DNA of 64,000 nt. Origin: Branchiostoma floridae (taxonomy: Eukaryota > Chordata > Leptocardii > Amphioxiformes > Branchiostomatidae). The translations under genes and the position numbers were made by a program. Below, one piece after another: positions 38,171-52,700 of the stretch. A model generated the notes under the pieces. The model did not search any database and was not told the origin of the DNA. It saw only the letters and a program-made list of their open reading frames with translations. The stretch covers positions 1 through 64,000 of the forward strand of contig NW_023365733.1 of assembly GCF_000003815.2 (NCBI RefSeq). Direction: 5' to 3'. Numbering within the stretch: the first letter of the stretch is position 1; each line of letters starts with the position of its first letter.

Positions 38171-41100
38171 TTATGAGTGCAAGTATCAACCTAGAAAAGA
38201 TGCTGCAAGTAATGGATACAGTTGTCACTAAATATAGCGTACATGTATTAGATTCTAGTTACGGACTAATATCAGTCTCGTAATCTAACGCCGCATTTTT
38301 ATATGCATAAGGACGTATAGCACGCTCAGTCACTTAAATTGTATTAATACGATATACAAAACCGTGATGTTTCTAGACGTATTTGGTTAGAGGTTAGGGC
38401 TGGTTTTCGATTTCCCATTCATCATGATATAATTGGAAATTTGTAATCGAATATACGCTTTTTTTCATTGCCGGACCCCAAAATGTTATGAAACGCTAGA
38501 GTCCATTCCAAGACACTATGCGGATGTTTGTTGCCATTGTTTAGAGTTGATTTTAAAGTTTTGTAATTATATGTCTAGGACATGTGATACTTCAGAAATA
38601 TTTTTAACACTTCAGTTTCAACTTTATAAATATTTCCCTGGTCCTGTAAAACTTTGGAAATATTCATGGTGTGGAAGTGGATACTTCTATTGGTTTCTAA
38701 ATAATGATAACAGCGCTAGCATTCTACCATTATTTACCATTTTCTACCATTTTCTACCATTTTTTGACGACGCCTCAGGGGAGTCGTCAAGTGGTATATA
38801 TATTGCATTCAGTCTGCAAAAATTCTAGGAATTGCACAGACATTTCCACAGGAATGCAGTATGCTGGATATGCAAGCCCTCCCCCCCAAATCTGTTCCAG
38901 ATGTATCTCTGGTATGCAATGGTGGAATGTAGGTCACACTGGCTCCCTGGAGGAATTTGTCCTTTGAAACTAGACATTGAACTCTGCACAATGGATCATG
39001 TTGTCTTGGTTGTTATGTTATGTTATGAAGGATACATTTTCTTTTCTAGAGCTTGTTCAAGCCATAGGCCACAGGCAGACAGGAAATACTTCTGTAGTGC
39101 TCAGCTGTAGGTTTAGGTCACTGGCAGACCATTGTGCTGTACCGGGGATAGTACATTTCTGCTGGCTGTAGGTTCATGTTACAGGTGGGCTAGTATATTG
39201 TGCCAGGGATAGTGCGACAGGGAAGTTCCAGTCTATTTCTGATTTGAGCTGTATTGTTATACCCTCAATCGTCGTCATGGCAATAATACATTTTTATTGC
39301 CAGTCTTGTTGTAAATGGTTCGGTGGGCTGGGAAGATAGCAATTCACACATCCTTGGACCACAAAGGATCCACCAGTGCCCAGCAGTGAAATCTAAAAAT
39401 ATACAGATGCAACAATAGGGCTTACTTTTATGGGGGCAATAAGCTAATTTTACCATTTGGCCAGATTTACCATTTTTTGTAAATATTTGTAAATGTGAAA
39501 TAATCACAGACAGGTTTCACAATTATTCTAAATGAAGATATTTTTGTACAGCTACTTTCAAAATGTTTATAAAATATTCAAAGAAATTCAAATAAATGAG
39601 TATTTTCTTAGTCAATTGTTTGAAAATAATTTAATTATTGTGGCTCAGATATTCTTTTATTCAAAATAATTCAGACTAATTATAAGTATCACCAAAAAAC
39701 CCTCATGGCGTCTTGGAATGCACTCTAGGATGTTGTATTCTTTTCCCGACAGTTTTTGTTGAATTTACGGCATATATGTGCTCATTTTAAAGTTGCTTTG
39801 TACATTCTACAGTATGGTCAAATATTTTTTAGACGTCAATTAGCTAGAAAAGTGGAAAGAACATCCGTCTTAATCTTCTGCCTTAAGCGTTTGCTATGAA
39901 TAGACACATTAGCTTTATTTTGTGGCATCATCGAAAAATCAGAACACATCCTGTTTGCACGACTTCTCTCTCTGACATTTACCCACATTTGCTGCGATTC
40001 GACGCACAGCGACCTACTTTGAGTACACACAGAAGCTTGTATTACCATTATGCATCGTAACCAAGAAGATTATGTTTTTGTTGTCAAAACAAGTAAACTT
40101 CCCCATGGCGTAGCGCACGTATAACATTACAAGGTTTGTATTGTTCACAAAAACTTAACTCCGTTGGGCAGACGTCGCCGTTGATAGGTTCTTCACACTG
40201 AAACCGAATTAGCAAAAATAAAGCAGAACCAGCCGGTATGAAGTATTTGCAAACTTCGAGCCAAATTTGGAGCCATTCGGGTGAGAATTCCAAATAGACC
40301 TTAAATGCCCTTCTCACGAAAAGGAATGAGCCAAAATGCCGTAAGAAAGAAAAATTACTCTTGTACGTGAATTCGGAGTGTATTCTATGAAGTCTCACTG
40401 CATTCCAGATATTCTTTTGCTAAGCTTCCCCGCTTTCCCATTTTTGGTTACATTTTGCTCAATTTACCAGTAATACGGGTAGTATCAGAAGAACACTGCA
40501 GTTCAAGATTAGTTTTATAAGAGCAAGCTTTTCTCGGACTGAATTCGATCAACACCCTATTTTCAAGGTTGTAAAGATTACCCTTTCAAATTTTAAAAGA
40601 AAAATGGTTCTCCTCTAGATAATTTGACTGACAACAGTAATATCATAACAGTAATGTCACAACAGTAATGTCTAACAGTACATCTCAAGCTTAAATGTTA
40701 AGAAACAAAATGCTTCCACTTTTCACAAAATGCGTACACAATTCTAATCGCAAATTACTTGCAAACATAACTTGCATACTTCAACCTTCATTGAAGATGA
40801 AAATGAATAAAAAAAATAATAATACTATACAGTGAATTTCTTGTTTAATTGTATTCGTGCAGTATCCTTAGTATTCTTTTATTCCACTTCTACGTTAAAA
40901 CAACAAGTTAAAATAACACAGATGGAAGCTAATATTACGACTCACTTTATAATAAACCATACTGAACGCTCAGCAGAACGCCAAAAAAATTTCCTCTAAC
41001 TTTGTAGTCTGCACTTCAACTCATTTAATTACCGCTGTGCCAAATTTTGCACTTCCACACGCTCAACCATACTCTATTAGAGTGGCCTCACCAACCATAC

Positions 41101-41399
41101 TGTGCGCTTCAAGTCTTTCACAAAATTTGAACTTCTACCGGCATTTCATTATCACAATAATTTGAGTCTGCGTTGCCACTTTTTAAAACGAAGTTACTGT
41201 ATTTCTTGTACTATTTCCGCAAACTCCCCGCCATGGACTCCAGGCCCAAAGGTACCCGGGTAGAAAATGTGACGCCAGCTCTAATAAGAACCCACAGTAG
41301 GAGTTGAGGTCATTCCCTCTATGGTAAAATCATTACAGTTTTATGATAGCACCTGCTAATATTGTTGTATTAATGCCGTAGTTGCTATCGGTTGCCATA
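38171..41399. other. No gene recognised
   Basis: Contains three close TACCATTTTCTACCATTTT-like repeats at about 38725-38763. A 104-codon minus-strand frame at 40084-40398 shows no family I recognise. No RNA gene is seen. Confidence 0.45.
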
Positions 41400-41446
41400 C
41401 ATTGTACCTTGTGCGATTGTTGAGCAATAGATTTATTTATTCATTA
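41400..41446 (+). mobile_element. Second LINE 3' end fragment
   Basis: TTGTACCTTGTGCGATTGTTGAGCAATAGATTTATTTATTCATT matches the 3' end at 37880-37915 in opposite orientation. Only about 45 bp can be aligned by eye. Confidence 0.5.
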
Positions 41447-42242
41447 CAAGGTGACACGGGCAACAGCAAATGGCAGTCGCACAATATGATTCTCATTCAA
41501 CCCATGGTTGCAAAGTATAGTTGGTGTATCCAATAAAATAGTAACGGATGATAATTTATTACTCTTTAACTGAGCTAATTTTAGACCATGACTTGTGAGT
41601 GCAGGTAGCCGGGGAATAACCCAGCATGTCCGGCTGTGGTTTCTACGCAATCTTTAAAACGCCTGTTGACCCAAATGGCAAAGCGCTGGTTAAACTTTAA
41701 CAAGGAAACACAAAACGTTGTATTTTTTTTGTCAAAGCCGTGTGTTTTATATATAAGCTAGGAGCAACACATACGAACGGCATTACTAGTTGTGCAGTAC
41801 AGGTGCTTACATTTCTCCCTAGTCTAAACGTTTGAGCTGGAGGTAAGTTTAACTCTCATCCGCCAGAAATACTGTTGAAAACACAGCTGAAGCATTTGAC
41901 GATCCTCGTATTTTAAAGTTGAGTCGGGCGCAAGGAATAGCAGGGAACCACAGTTGATATAAGGATGCACTGCAGCCTTATGGTGTTGACTAAGAATCAA
42001 AGGTTTCTGGGTTTGATCATGAATACCTATCCTAAACTGTTCTTTTTTACTGTGGTACGCTTGTCGCAAGACCAATCAATGCGATTTGGCCAACCATTTT
42101 GCATAGTTTAGTAATTCTCCGTTGCTGGGGTTTAAAAGCCCGTTGTTGACATTGTTGTACTTAGAGGCCACGACCTTCTAAAAATGAGCATTTGTCGTGT
42201 GAATATTGACGTCCCTCATTTGCTTCAGAACAGAACAGAACA

Positions 42243-42440
42243 ATGTCGTCCTCACCGGGTCGTAGCAAGCTGCTTCCTCGGGGCAGGTCCACTCACAGCC
42301 CGACTAAAATAGCCTGGACCACCCGGTGCGACCACCTGCGTCCTCGGAGTAACATAGTGGGACGGCCTCGGAGCAGAACTAACAAAGCCAGACGCAAGAC
42401 GAGGACGACATCGGCGACATTGGAAACCGACAACATACCT
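42243..42440 (+). CDS. Candidate first exon of the sushi gene (basic, uncertain)
   Basis: A GC-rich island in AT-rich DNA with an open frame starting MSSSPGRSKLLPRGRSTHSP, rich in Arg, Ser and Thr. It precedes the sushi gene on the same strand and could encode the start of the cytoplasmic tail. No strong donor in a phase compatible with the exon at 46041 is evident; ATA|GTGGGA at about 42354 is the best phase-0 candidate and is weak. It may be unrelated. Confidence 0.25.
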
Positions 42441-42479
42441 GCACTACCAAAAATGCCTTTTCTTTCTTTCTTGTTTTTT

Positions 42480-43870
42480 CTTGTACAGAGACATTTTTGT
42501 CTTCATATAAGATTTTTTTCCTGACTATAAGAAAAAAAGATTTGTCCACGAATTAAGCAATTTTTTACTTACTGAATTTTCTTGAAGCAAGACTATATTT
42601 CTTACAGGTATCTCATAAAGTTTAACTAGAATGTTAGTCTTACAGTAAGATTGTTTTTATAAATGTTCTTATGCCTATGTTCTTTTACTAATTGTGTTCA
42701 ACAATCCTTTTCTCACATGAAGATCAGAAAGTCTTTTTGCCTAGAAACATTTTCTTACTTTGAAGATTGGTGCTCTTACAGCAAGAATGTCTTTCTTACT
42801 TCAAGAGCACAATTCTCGATGCCTAGACTTATTTTGAAATTCTTACTTTCAAGATTGGTGTTCTCACACCAAGAATTGAAATTCTTACTTTGAAAATTGG
42901 TGTTCTTACACCGAGAATACATTTCTTACCTCAAGAGCGCACTTCTTATTGCCTAGAAATATTTTCTTACTTCCAAGATTGATTTTCTCACACAAAAGAA
43001 AAAATTTCTCATATCAAGAGTAAAATTCTTTATTGCCTAGATACATTTCTTATTTCCAAGACTGCTATTCTTACAACAAGAATACCTTTCTTACTACAAT
43101 TCTAATTGCCTAGAATTTTTTTTTTCAAGATTGGCATTCTTAAAAACAAGATTAAATTTCTTATAACAAGAATAACTTTCTTACATCAAGAGCACAATTC
43201 TTATTGGCTAGAAATATTTTCTTACTTTTAAGATTGTGTTCTTATACCAAGATTAAATTTCTTATATCAAGAATAACTTTCTTACATCAAGACAACAATT
43301 CTTATTCCCTAGCAATATTTTCTTACTTTCAAGATTTTTGTTCTTATACCAAGATTAAATTTCTTATATTAAGAATAACTTTCTTACATCAAGACAACAA
43401 TTCTTATTGGCTAGTAATATATTCTTACTTTCAAGATTGGTGTTCTTATACCAAGACTAAATTTCTTACGGCAAGAGTAACTTTCTTACAACAAGAGCAC
43501 AATTCTTATTCCTAGAAATATTTTCTTACTTTCAAGATTGGTGGTCTTATACCAAGATTAAATTTCTTATATCAAGAATAGCTTTCTTACATCAAGAGCA
43601 CACTTCTTATTGCTAGAAATGTTTTCTTAATTGTTCTTACAACAAGAGTAACTTTCTTAAATCAAAAGCACACTTCTTATTTCCTAAAGATATTCTCTTA
43701 CATCTGAGATTAATATACTCTTATACACCAAGACCAAATTTCGTCACCTAGCCAACATATATGGTACTACTTTGCTGTGCTAATATTGAAGTTTTTGTAT
43801 TAGCAACATCTTGCTATCTTTAAGTTCAAGACTGAATTTCTTACCCCTACAAACATAGAAACCATTTCTT
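42480..43870. repeat. CAAGAAT/ATTCTTA-rich degenerate tandem repeat
   Basis: Blocks TTCTTACTTTCAAGATTGG, TGTTCTTATACCAAGATTAAA, TTCTTACATCAAGA and GCACAATTCTTATTGCCTAG recur in order, about every 105 bp in 43204-43515. The motif contains half-palindromes (TTCTT...AAGAA). Frames through it are repeat by-products. Confidence 0.8.
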
Positions 43871-45239
43871 AAAGTAAGATTGAGGTTCTTGTATCATGAA
43901 CTGGTCAATGTTGCTGTTTATACAGTTGTAAATATATTTCCAATCATACTCATTTCCATCAATAAGTTTCATACCAGATTTTGGGGCATTTTTTTCTATG
44001 CACCATTGTTTTAAAGATTGCAACATTACTGCAGATACCAACAGATTTATATATATGATGCTTGCTTATCAAAATCCATTTTCCTGATACTGAGCATATA
44101 CTAATAACTTAACTACCCTTCTAAAACAGTACCATTACTGCTGTAATGTTGTTGGTGATGGTATCATAATCATAATACATGTCACTTGTTCCTGTTGAAA
44201 GCTTTTCCAAAGTTGAGATGGGGGCATCCTCTTTGGTCCAACTGGTTTCCACGCCTAGAACACAGACAGTTTATGAACAATTCCCTATAAACAAAAAAAT
44301 GCCCCCCTCCCCCATAAGGTTTTTGGACATCAACATCTCTTTACTTTTCCTTCCTTAAAAATATCATACTTACGTCTTAGTGTTTTGGAGGAATTCATGC
44401 AAGTGTTCACTTCTACATTTTGCAATTACTGGTCGCCTTATCATGCATATGCAACCAAAGAAATGTGAAATTAAAATACTTTGAAAACCAAGATGGCTGA
44501 CGTACCTGAATAGATAATGTTCCAAGCTTGACTTCGGCTTTGGTTGCACTTAGGAGCTTACAAATGCAAGGCCACATTGTAAACAGGGTCCCAGGTGATG
44601 CAGGAAAGTGTCATAAAGAAATCTACCATATCTGAGCCCTGTATTTGTAAGATCTAGTGCACATCAGACAAATAAACCTGGAGAGGCAGTTTGCATGGAA
44701 CATTGGAAGCTGCAACTGTCTAGAATTTGAAATTTGCAGCAAAGGATGATGGGAGTAATTTCCCATGATCCTTAGCAAAATTGTTGTCTTATTACCAGAA
44801 AAATAAAGAATTAATTTCTTAAACTCTGATCTGATATTGAGAAAATAGACAAAAATTATGCTGGTTCCAACTAATTGTTCTTTACATCTTGATCGACACA
44901 TGGATTATGATAAACAGTGTCTGCCAAGAAGGTCAATGGAAAAATTTCTATATGTGCTAGTTTTTATTACATATTTTGATAAAAGCAACAATCAAGAACA
45001 TCCAAGAGTCTTATGCTAGTCAAAGCTTGTTCTGTAATTTCCTGTTTTGTTATTAGTATTCAGTCAAGTAAGTCAAGGACCATACTCTTGTACCTGAGTT
45101 CTTAATTACCTAGAATTAGAATAGATTATGCAAATCTTCCAGATTTCTAGAACACTCTTGTCGGTGAACGCTAACATGGCTAATGTTATGTGAGAAATAC
45201 TTTCTTCACTTACGAAAAAAGATGCGTTTATAAAAGTTT
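43871..45239. other. No gene recognised
   Basis: AT-rich sequence between two CAAGAA-rich blocks. No supported gene or RNA. Confidence 0.45.
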
Positions 45240-45810
45240 CTGGATACAAAAGACAAGAACATTCAAGATTAGTATTCCAGCAATTCCTTGCACTTTATCT
45301 TGTACTTAAATTATCTTGAATGTTCTTGTTTTTCTGAGCAGTATACCTGAGGAAATGTAAGAACGAAATTCTTGTTTTTTCTTGAACATTCCCCAAAAAG
45401 CAAGAATAGAGTTTCTCAATGTTTCTTGATATGTAAAACAAGAACATTCAAGACTTTTATTCCAGTAACTACTTGTTTTTATATCTTGATGTTCTTGTTT
45501 TTTTCTTACTATAAGAAAATCAAAAGGGGGTAGAGAAAAATTCTTGTACTTTCTTAAATATGGCAAGAATTTCAGTCTTCATACAAGAATACCAAGAATA
45601 TTTGACTTACATTTCTTGAAAATTCTAAGGGGAAAAAGTCTTTTTGAGAAATTATTTCTTAGCTTAAGAAAGGTAAGGACATTTCTCTTGTTATAAGAAT
45701 TTACAAGAAAATGGTCTTCGAATGATCTCTTTCTTTTTATCTTATTCATTCTTATTTCTTCTGGAAATTTCTTCATGCAAGCACTTGTGTCCACGAATTA
45801 AGTAAACTGT
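45240..45810. repeat. Second CAAGAA-rich block with a shared end
   Basis: AAGAACATTCAAGA, TCTTGAATGTTCTTG and related half-palindromes recur. The block ends GTCCACGAATTAAGTAA (about 45790), close to GTCCACGAATTAAGCAA at about 42545, giving a direct repeat about 3.2 kb apart. This could mark the edges of one composite element. Confidence 0.6.
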
Positions 45811-46040
45811 TACTAACCAAGACAAAACAAGACAAATATTTTTCGTAGTGTGTAATGAATGCAAGTTTTACCCATTTCTTGCATTAACAATTAAATATCT
45901 CCTATTTGTAATATCTTGCACCACATAGCATATGGTTTGCTTCCATATGTTAGCAGGCGAAGTCAGGTGAACTATGCAAGGCAGTGCCGTTCAATGCAAT
46001 TTGACGTTTACATTTACCTGGTACTTCTTCAATATCTTAG

Positions 46041-46745
46041 ATAGAAGAAACACCAGAATACATCAGTGAAAGTGACTATGAAGACATCAACAAAGAGTCG
46101 ACACGGTCTGAAGACTTTCAAGATGACCGGTACGTTATTGCATTTCCCCAGCTATGCTTTTCAATGTATGCACTTCAATGACCCTTATCTTTACCTCTTC
46201 AGATATAGTCGTTATTTATTTTCATCTACAACAAGATATCACAATACCACCAATACGCGCGAAATGATATTACTTTTACTTCTTTCCAGGCGTGTTGCCA
46301 TTGACGAGAAAAAAGAAAAACTCCTGTACGAAGAACCCGACGGAAATACATCAATGAAGTTAAAGGTGGAAACGGTACTGGATGTCGTCTTTATCTACCC
46401 TGCTATGACTTTCTGTACAATGTTTCTGGTCTTAATCTTAAGTCCCCAAAGATGTACATATATACATATGACGTTTGTATCTCCTGTACTATGTTTGATC
46501 TAATTTTTTTTAGGCTCCGCTGAAAAGACAGCCGAGTTGTGACTCTCTCTTCAGCGGGAAGCACCACAAGCCCGCCGCCGTATGGAGGCCGTACGGCCCG
46601 CCGCTGTACGGGTACGGCTCCGCCCTGAACCCGCCGCGCAGGAAAGGGTCGGACACGCTGGTCATCCTCGCCGCCATCTTCTACTGCCTGGCCGTTCTTA
46701 CTGCTGTGGTATTAGCTATCTTATTCAAGACCAACGTCCTGTCAG
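46041..46745 (+). CDS. Sushi gene: cytoplasmic and transmembrane exons
   Basis: Three exons (46041-46129, 46290-46374, 46514-46745) encode an acidic stretch (EETPEYISESDYEDINKES), a charged linker (VAIDEKKEKLLYEEPDG), a Pro/Tyr-rich basic part and the hydrophobic segment DTLVILAAIFYCLAVLTAVV followed by LAILFK. With no signal peptide seen before it and sushi domains after it, a type II (N-in) orientation is inferred. The acidic Tyr/Ser-rich tail could carry phosphorylation or endocytosis signals. Confidence 0.75.
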
Positions 46746-49700
46746 GTGAGTAGCGTACTAGGTAAATCTTCTTTCATTCTTTGTTGCCCGTTACCGCAGT
46801 AGCTGTTGTGCTCTTTCAAGCATTGTTCCTGACAAAAGTCGTGTCAAAGAGCGGACCTCTAATTTTCTTTGGCTAATGGTTGTACTGTTTTACCTTAATA
46901 TGGATTTTATGTATCCCAGTATTCCAATTCTGAGAACTTTGTATCATTTTGATGGTTTGACAGTCTACACTACCCCGGAGCCCGTGCCCGCCTGGGTTCA
47001 GCAGTTTTCCCCGGAGATGCAGAGGTGGTACCGGTTGGCGCTGGCCGGAGGGCGGGACGCATCGGAGATACAGCCTCCCGGCACCGTGCAGCAGCCGGCC
47101 CTGTCGCCACCTGTGGAAGAGTGTTAGTTACCTTTAAAAAAAGTCACTTCTGAGCTGAGGTCTCTTCAAGTGAATTATTCTAAATCAAAATAAATGTATA
47201 ACGAGTTAGAGGACATCCTTTAGCTACAAGACTAAGGAGTCCGCATACATTGACTTCTGTAATTTCGAAAAATCTAGAGGAAAAAACAAACATTGTTTTA
47301 ATGTCAAAAGTAATGCACAAAATTGGACATTTTCGCATTGGATACAACGTTACATTAAAAAATCCAAACACAACTGAGAAAGAACTTGCGAGTAGTCGAG
47401 TCAATTATAAAGAGACTTCTAGTACTGCATTTTTTTAAAATTATCCATGGTATTGCAACTTTGCTCACACAACACCTCAGAGGTCAATCTAGGTCATGGA
47501 ACCGCTTTACATTCAAGGCGTACGGATATCTGGAAATAAGGATTGGGCCCGAAAAAAATTACCGAAATTACACATTGCCCTAGTAGACGCATTTTAGCCA
47601 TGTCAGCATTTAATGCCATTTTGCTGCAGTTAATAATGAGACATGTTAACCTAAAACTAGACATTCGAGACCTTTTCGTCACTACGTTTTTACACTCACA
47701 ACTACGGAAGAACCCAGTGGTGTGTTAATTTTTGATGGTTTCCAATACTTCCTTTCAGTTTGCGGCAACACGTCCCTCCCCCAGTCGCTCCCAGACCTAC
47801 GTCACGGCAACTTCAGTTGCAACACCATCGCCTACTACAACATCCATGTGCGCATGTGCATCGCCAAGTGTCACGTGGGCTACCAGACCGACGACGCAGG
47901 CCTGTTGTTCTGCAACCGCGGAAGATGGGCGCCGATCCAGCCCGAAGTCGTGTCGACACTCGTCGGCGTCGGTCGGGCTGCCGACACCATGCCGAACACC
48001 GACCCTCGGGTGTTCGATTACCTCGGTATCCCCGACGAAATGTACGCGGACGTGGCTTATAACATTTTAGTAAAGTTAAAAGAAGTCCCCAACCTTTCTG
48101 TCGTAAATACATATCTAGACATGGTATCGGAGGACAACATCATCGATTTTGACATGATGCGGCAGTTGCTGATCTGGGTCGGTCCAAGTATCGAGGACAA
48201 GATTGCCAACCTGGACTTCCTTGAGGTTCTGTCTCATCTAGGTAAGGGGGCTAAAACCGGAAAACTATGTTTTGGAATATACAATGTAATAAAAATAACG
48301 CATATGAATCTACAGTACAATTAGACTGTCCAAATCAGCTTTATTGGCGATTATTTCATAACATAGCAATAAAATCTTACTTGATTTATTTTCATTTTGT
48401 CATTGTGACGCAAAGTAGTCCTAATTATTCATAATATATCATCAGGTCGGGTAAATGTCAGGCATGCCACCAATTGCAAGATTCTGTGACATTTTATGAT
48501 TTTTTCAATTCTACACGCTCCTAAATCATGTTTCCACTTCCCTGAGCTACATCTTGTAGACATGTGTACATCTTGTTTAATTTGATACTTATTCTTATGC
48601 ATGTGATACTTATTCTTTGCAGAAACGTTTGGGGCGACCAGGCATCCAGTGTGCAAAACCGTGGTCTGTGGAGGAGACTTTGGGGTACTTATATCTAACG
48701 TCGTATCTAATTTAAACAAAATGAATACAAAGGTAACACAAGTATTATGTAATTTAGATGCACTAAACATTATAAGGCCATATGGAAATCCATTCATGTT
48801 GCCCTTTCCAGTGCGGGTGTGCCTTTGAGGCCTGCGACAACTTTGACGTTTTACAAGAATACCTTTTAGAGGTTCCAGCCAATACAGTCGCACAATGACG
48901 TCATAATGACGGATATGTTGCGTTATAGTAACTTTTTTCAGATAGTTACTTTTACGTACACATCATTCTTAGAAGGCTGGTGGTCATACATAAGTTTAAG
49001 TCTCACAAGGGGATCTCAAAGACTCTTCTGGCCCGGTCTGAATAGGGTTAACAGAGTCTATTTATCAGAGCACAATATCTGCTAAACTAAAACGGAATAA
49101 GCCAAAACATTACCACCAGACGGAGTATTTATATATAAATACTAACAAATGTACATGTATAATGGGGAAGCCGTAAAAAACAAATCTTAGTTCGTTTGAA
49201 TGTAAGACTACTAACAAGTGTTTCCCTTATTCGCAAGAATTTAGCTCATGGCCAAGTCAATAGCAGCATAACCACGTACCAGTCAGAAGCCCGAGTAGTC
49301 TGTGAGCGAGGCTACCTGCCCCGGCACCCTGTATTGACCTGCACGGTTTCAGGACAATGGGACAAACCCGCACTGTGCGACCCAGGTAAGGTGCTGATGT
49401 GATTTTAGTTTACTTCCAATCTGCTTTTAAAATGTATGCAAATAACTTAATTGCATCATCTTATATGCCTAGACTGTTTCACAAGACGGGCTAACAGCGT
49501 TACTTATCAACGTTGGTTTGTATTGCAACATATCCTTTGTATACAAAGTGCTGCAGTACACAAACGGTCTCACAGCGCCACCTTTTAAAGTAAGTTGGTA
49601 TTGCAACTTCCAAATACAAAGTGCTCTGCTGGCTGATTGTGTGCGGGTATTTTTACCTTCGCCAAGATTCTTGGCAAGAAGGTTATGTTCTGGTCAGAAA

Positions 49701-52700
49701 CTTTTTGTGTGTCCCAGTATTTAGGTCAATTTCATATAACTTGGGCAGCTGTGGATGGAATGTCGCGATATTTGGTATTTAAGTAGCGGTTGCGTATAAC
49801 AAGGTTTTGTACGAAAATGGTACTGCTGGCGCATTCTGTCGTGAGTGCAGCTGGGTGAGTGTGTGTGTGTGTGTATTTGCGTACAAGATAACTTTTGACG
49901 CTGTGGATCGTTTTGCATCATATTTGGTAGCTATTTAGGGGTTTGGAAAATGACGGTAAAGTTCGATAGTGGGCGTCCTGGCGACAAGTTGCGGTACTGT
50001 AGCGGAGCGTCGAAGTTTGCGTTAAAGTTATCCTCAAGTGGCAGGTCTAGGATTTTTGGGTAGTGGATACTTCTTTGGGAAAGGAGTAAGTCTTGGCCCC
50101 CTGGTGGCTTGTTTTGAACTGCAGCGGGCAATTTTGTCGTTATCTTTGGAAGGTAGTAAGTCAAGGAGGGGTTGGTGGATTTCCATTATTTTTTGTATGC
50201 ACATACCTTAGGTGATGATTAAAATCCCGAAATGTATTGTATGCAACTCAGGGCTTCATTTACATGATTAATAGAAGAATGTGTAAATCCTGAAATCGAC
50301 CTCTTTTCCGGACACTCAGTGCTCACTGTCTAACAACATCTGTGCTCCAGACTTGTGTAGTTCATGACATATTTCTGTCAGCAAACATAGATGTTATCTT
50401 TGCAGACCCATTATTTATTTATTTTCACTTTGCAAGTGCCATGTTATTTGTTTGTGCACTATCTTGTTCAGGAAGAAGTGATTGATTGGAGGGGGTTTGT
50501 CCATTTTGATGTGAAGGGGTGTTTTTCTCCTTATTTTTGTTGTGCCTATCAGGGTTGGACAAGTTTTCTAAAATTCACTTGTCCTATTGGGCAAGTACAT
50601 AGAAAATTTACTTGCCCGAACCAATTTTCCACTTGCCCGAAATTTAATAAATGATTGTATTTTTACTTCAGTCGATGGAATTCTTGTTATTGGCTCTATT
50701 TTTCTGTATTGACCAATGCTTGATGCCATGACTGAAAAGTGGCAAGTATATCAAAATCTCACTCATTGAAAAATCTAAGACTAAGAGGGATAGGACATGC
50801 ACTTGCCCGACCATCACATTCAATTGCCCGGGACAATAGGGCTAGTGGACTTGTCCAACCCTGGCTTATGTATTTATGTTTGACGTATTTTTTCACAGAA
50901 CAAACGGCCTCGGCCTATGGCGGTAAAAAATATATAAAGCACATGAGACCATGGACGGAAAATGAAGTGTTTTTAGAGACAACAATATCAACGACTTTCA
51001 ATTTTAAAGTCTTATAAGAAACTGTGTTCTCATTGTATGCATTGTCCACACCTTTAGCAACCTGCAGCCCACCTGAGGACCCCCCGCACGGCTCGTACCT
51101 GTGCCAGGGCCACGTGTTTTTGGACAGCTGTGACGTCATCTGTAACGTGGGCTACTTACCGGAAACGGAAGACATCCTGGGCTGCAGCTGGACCGGAAAC
51201 TGGACCACCTTTCGCAGAGGAAACTTGACACACTTGAAAATTGCCGTATCAGCAGGTTTTGGAATAATACAAATTATATTCTCTTGCATCGGACTTTTGA
51301 TCCTAATAAAACGTATATGTGAATACGATTATATATTGAGATACGTCGATGAAGGTTAGAAATCATATAAGCCACTACGACAGGTAGTGGATGGTATCTG
51401 AAACGTCTAAACCGTATACAAATCATATCTTGTAACTACTAGCCGTATGCATTAAGATCATGCGTTTACTCGTTAAGCATGTTATGACTTCGACTCAACA
51501 CTTTTGTTTTTCTGATTGAAATGTTAAACTGTTTCTTTGACAGACGTCATCATCCCACAGACTCTGACTTGTGTCATCGCTGACTGTGGAAATATTTCAG
51601 TGAGTACCTCATATACCGTAATCTTCTGGTATATGGTGAATATGTTACGTATGTTTTTTTTGTATATGCCCAGGTCATGTTATCAAATCTATATACTCAA
51701 TTAAAACCAATGTCGGTAGAACCCAAATGTTGTACAATTTGAGTTTTGTTCTAACCAAAAACAAACAATCAGTATGAATTTTCAGCGACCTTCATCAGAT
51801 TTCAGATTATTCGCAGCACTGACTTTTCGGAAAACCGGAAGCGTGTTGCAGGAAGACGGAATCTACCAACGTCACGGTTTAAATATGGTTGATGGGCCCT
51901 GATATAGACTGCCTCCTTTACATCCCTCACAAAGTAGTCCTGCTCATCAGGATCCAAAACGGGCACCTTGTCGAGGGTACCCGTATATAAAATCATTCTT
52001 TATTCATATGGAAGAAAGAAAGTTACACAGAACCCAGGCCATGTTGGTCATGACTGGCCAAATATGCAGTGGGACACAGGACATAACATAAATAGTATTG
52101 CACAGTGTTGTTTGTCATTACTTTAAAATCATTATATTTCACAGCTGTCTCTATTTAACCCTCAAACACCCGAGTGGGGTCCATTTGGACCCCAGGCGTA
52201 CATTTTGAAGTGCCATTTGAACATTTTTGATCTGAAGAAAAAATCCTTCCGTGACTTTGTCAGTCAATATGTCTTATACCTTCTCCTAATTTTTTGCAAA
52301 GATTGGTACAATAATGTGGAAATTATAAAGAAAGTTCGTGTTCAGTCCCTCTGGGGTCCAAACGGACCCCAGCAAAAATGTGCAGTTTTTGAAACAAACT
52401 TTGGAGGCTAACTCCTTAACCACTTACAGTATGACTACCAAACTTTTAGACAATACTAAGAATGTAAACCTAAATCATCACAAAAAAATCTGTATCATCA
52501 ACATGTAATGTGACGACATTATGACGTCATTTGCCTATTCAGGGCGGCCATCTTGGATTTTGACCAATGACGTCATGAAATTAGCATAAATTATAAATTT
52601 TAAGTCATGAAAATTACATTGAATTTCATAGAATTTAATTGTTGTCAGAAAACAGGTGTAGTTTACCAAAAAAACCTTGTTTAAATTGAAATTGTCAAAT

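Noticed and set aside
40084-40398. 104-codon minus-strand frame
   Set aside because: No recognisable motif, no splice context and AT-rich surroundings; not enough to call a gene.
48429-48893. 154-codon minus-strand frame
   Set aside because: Antisense to a real sushi exon; a shadow.
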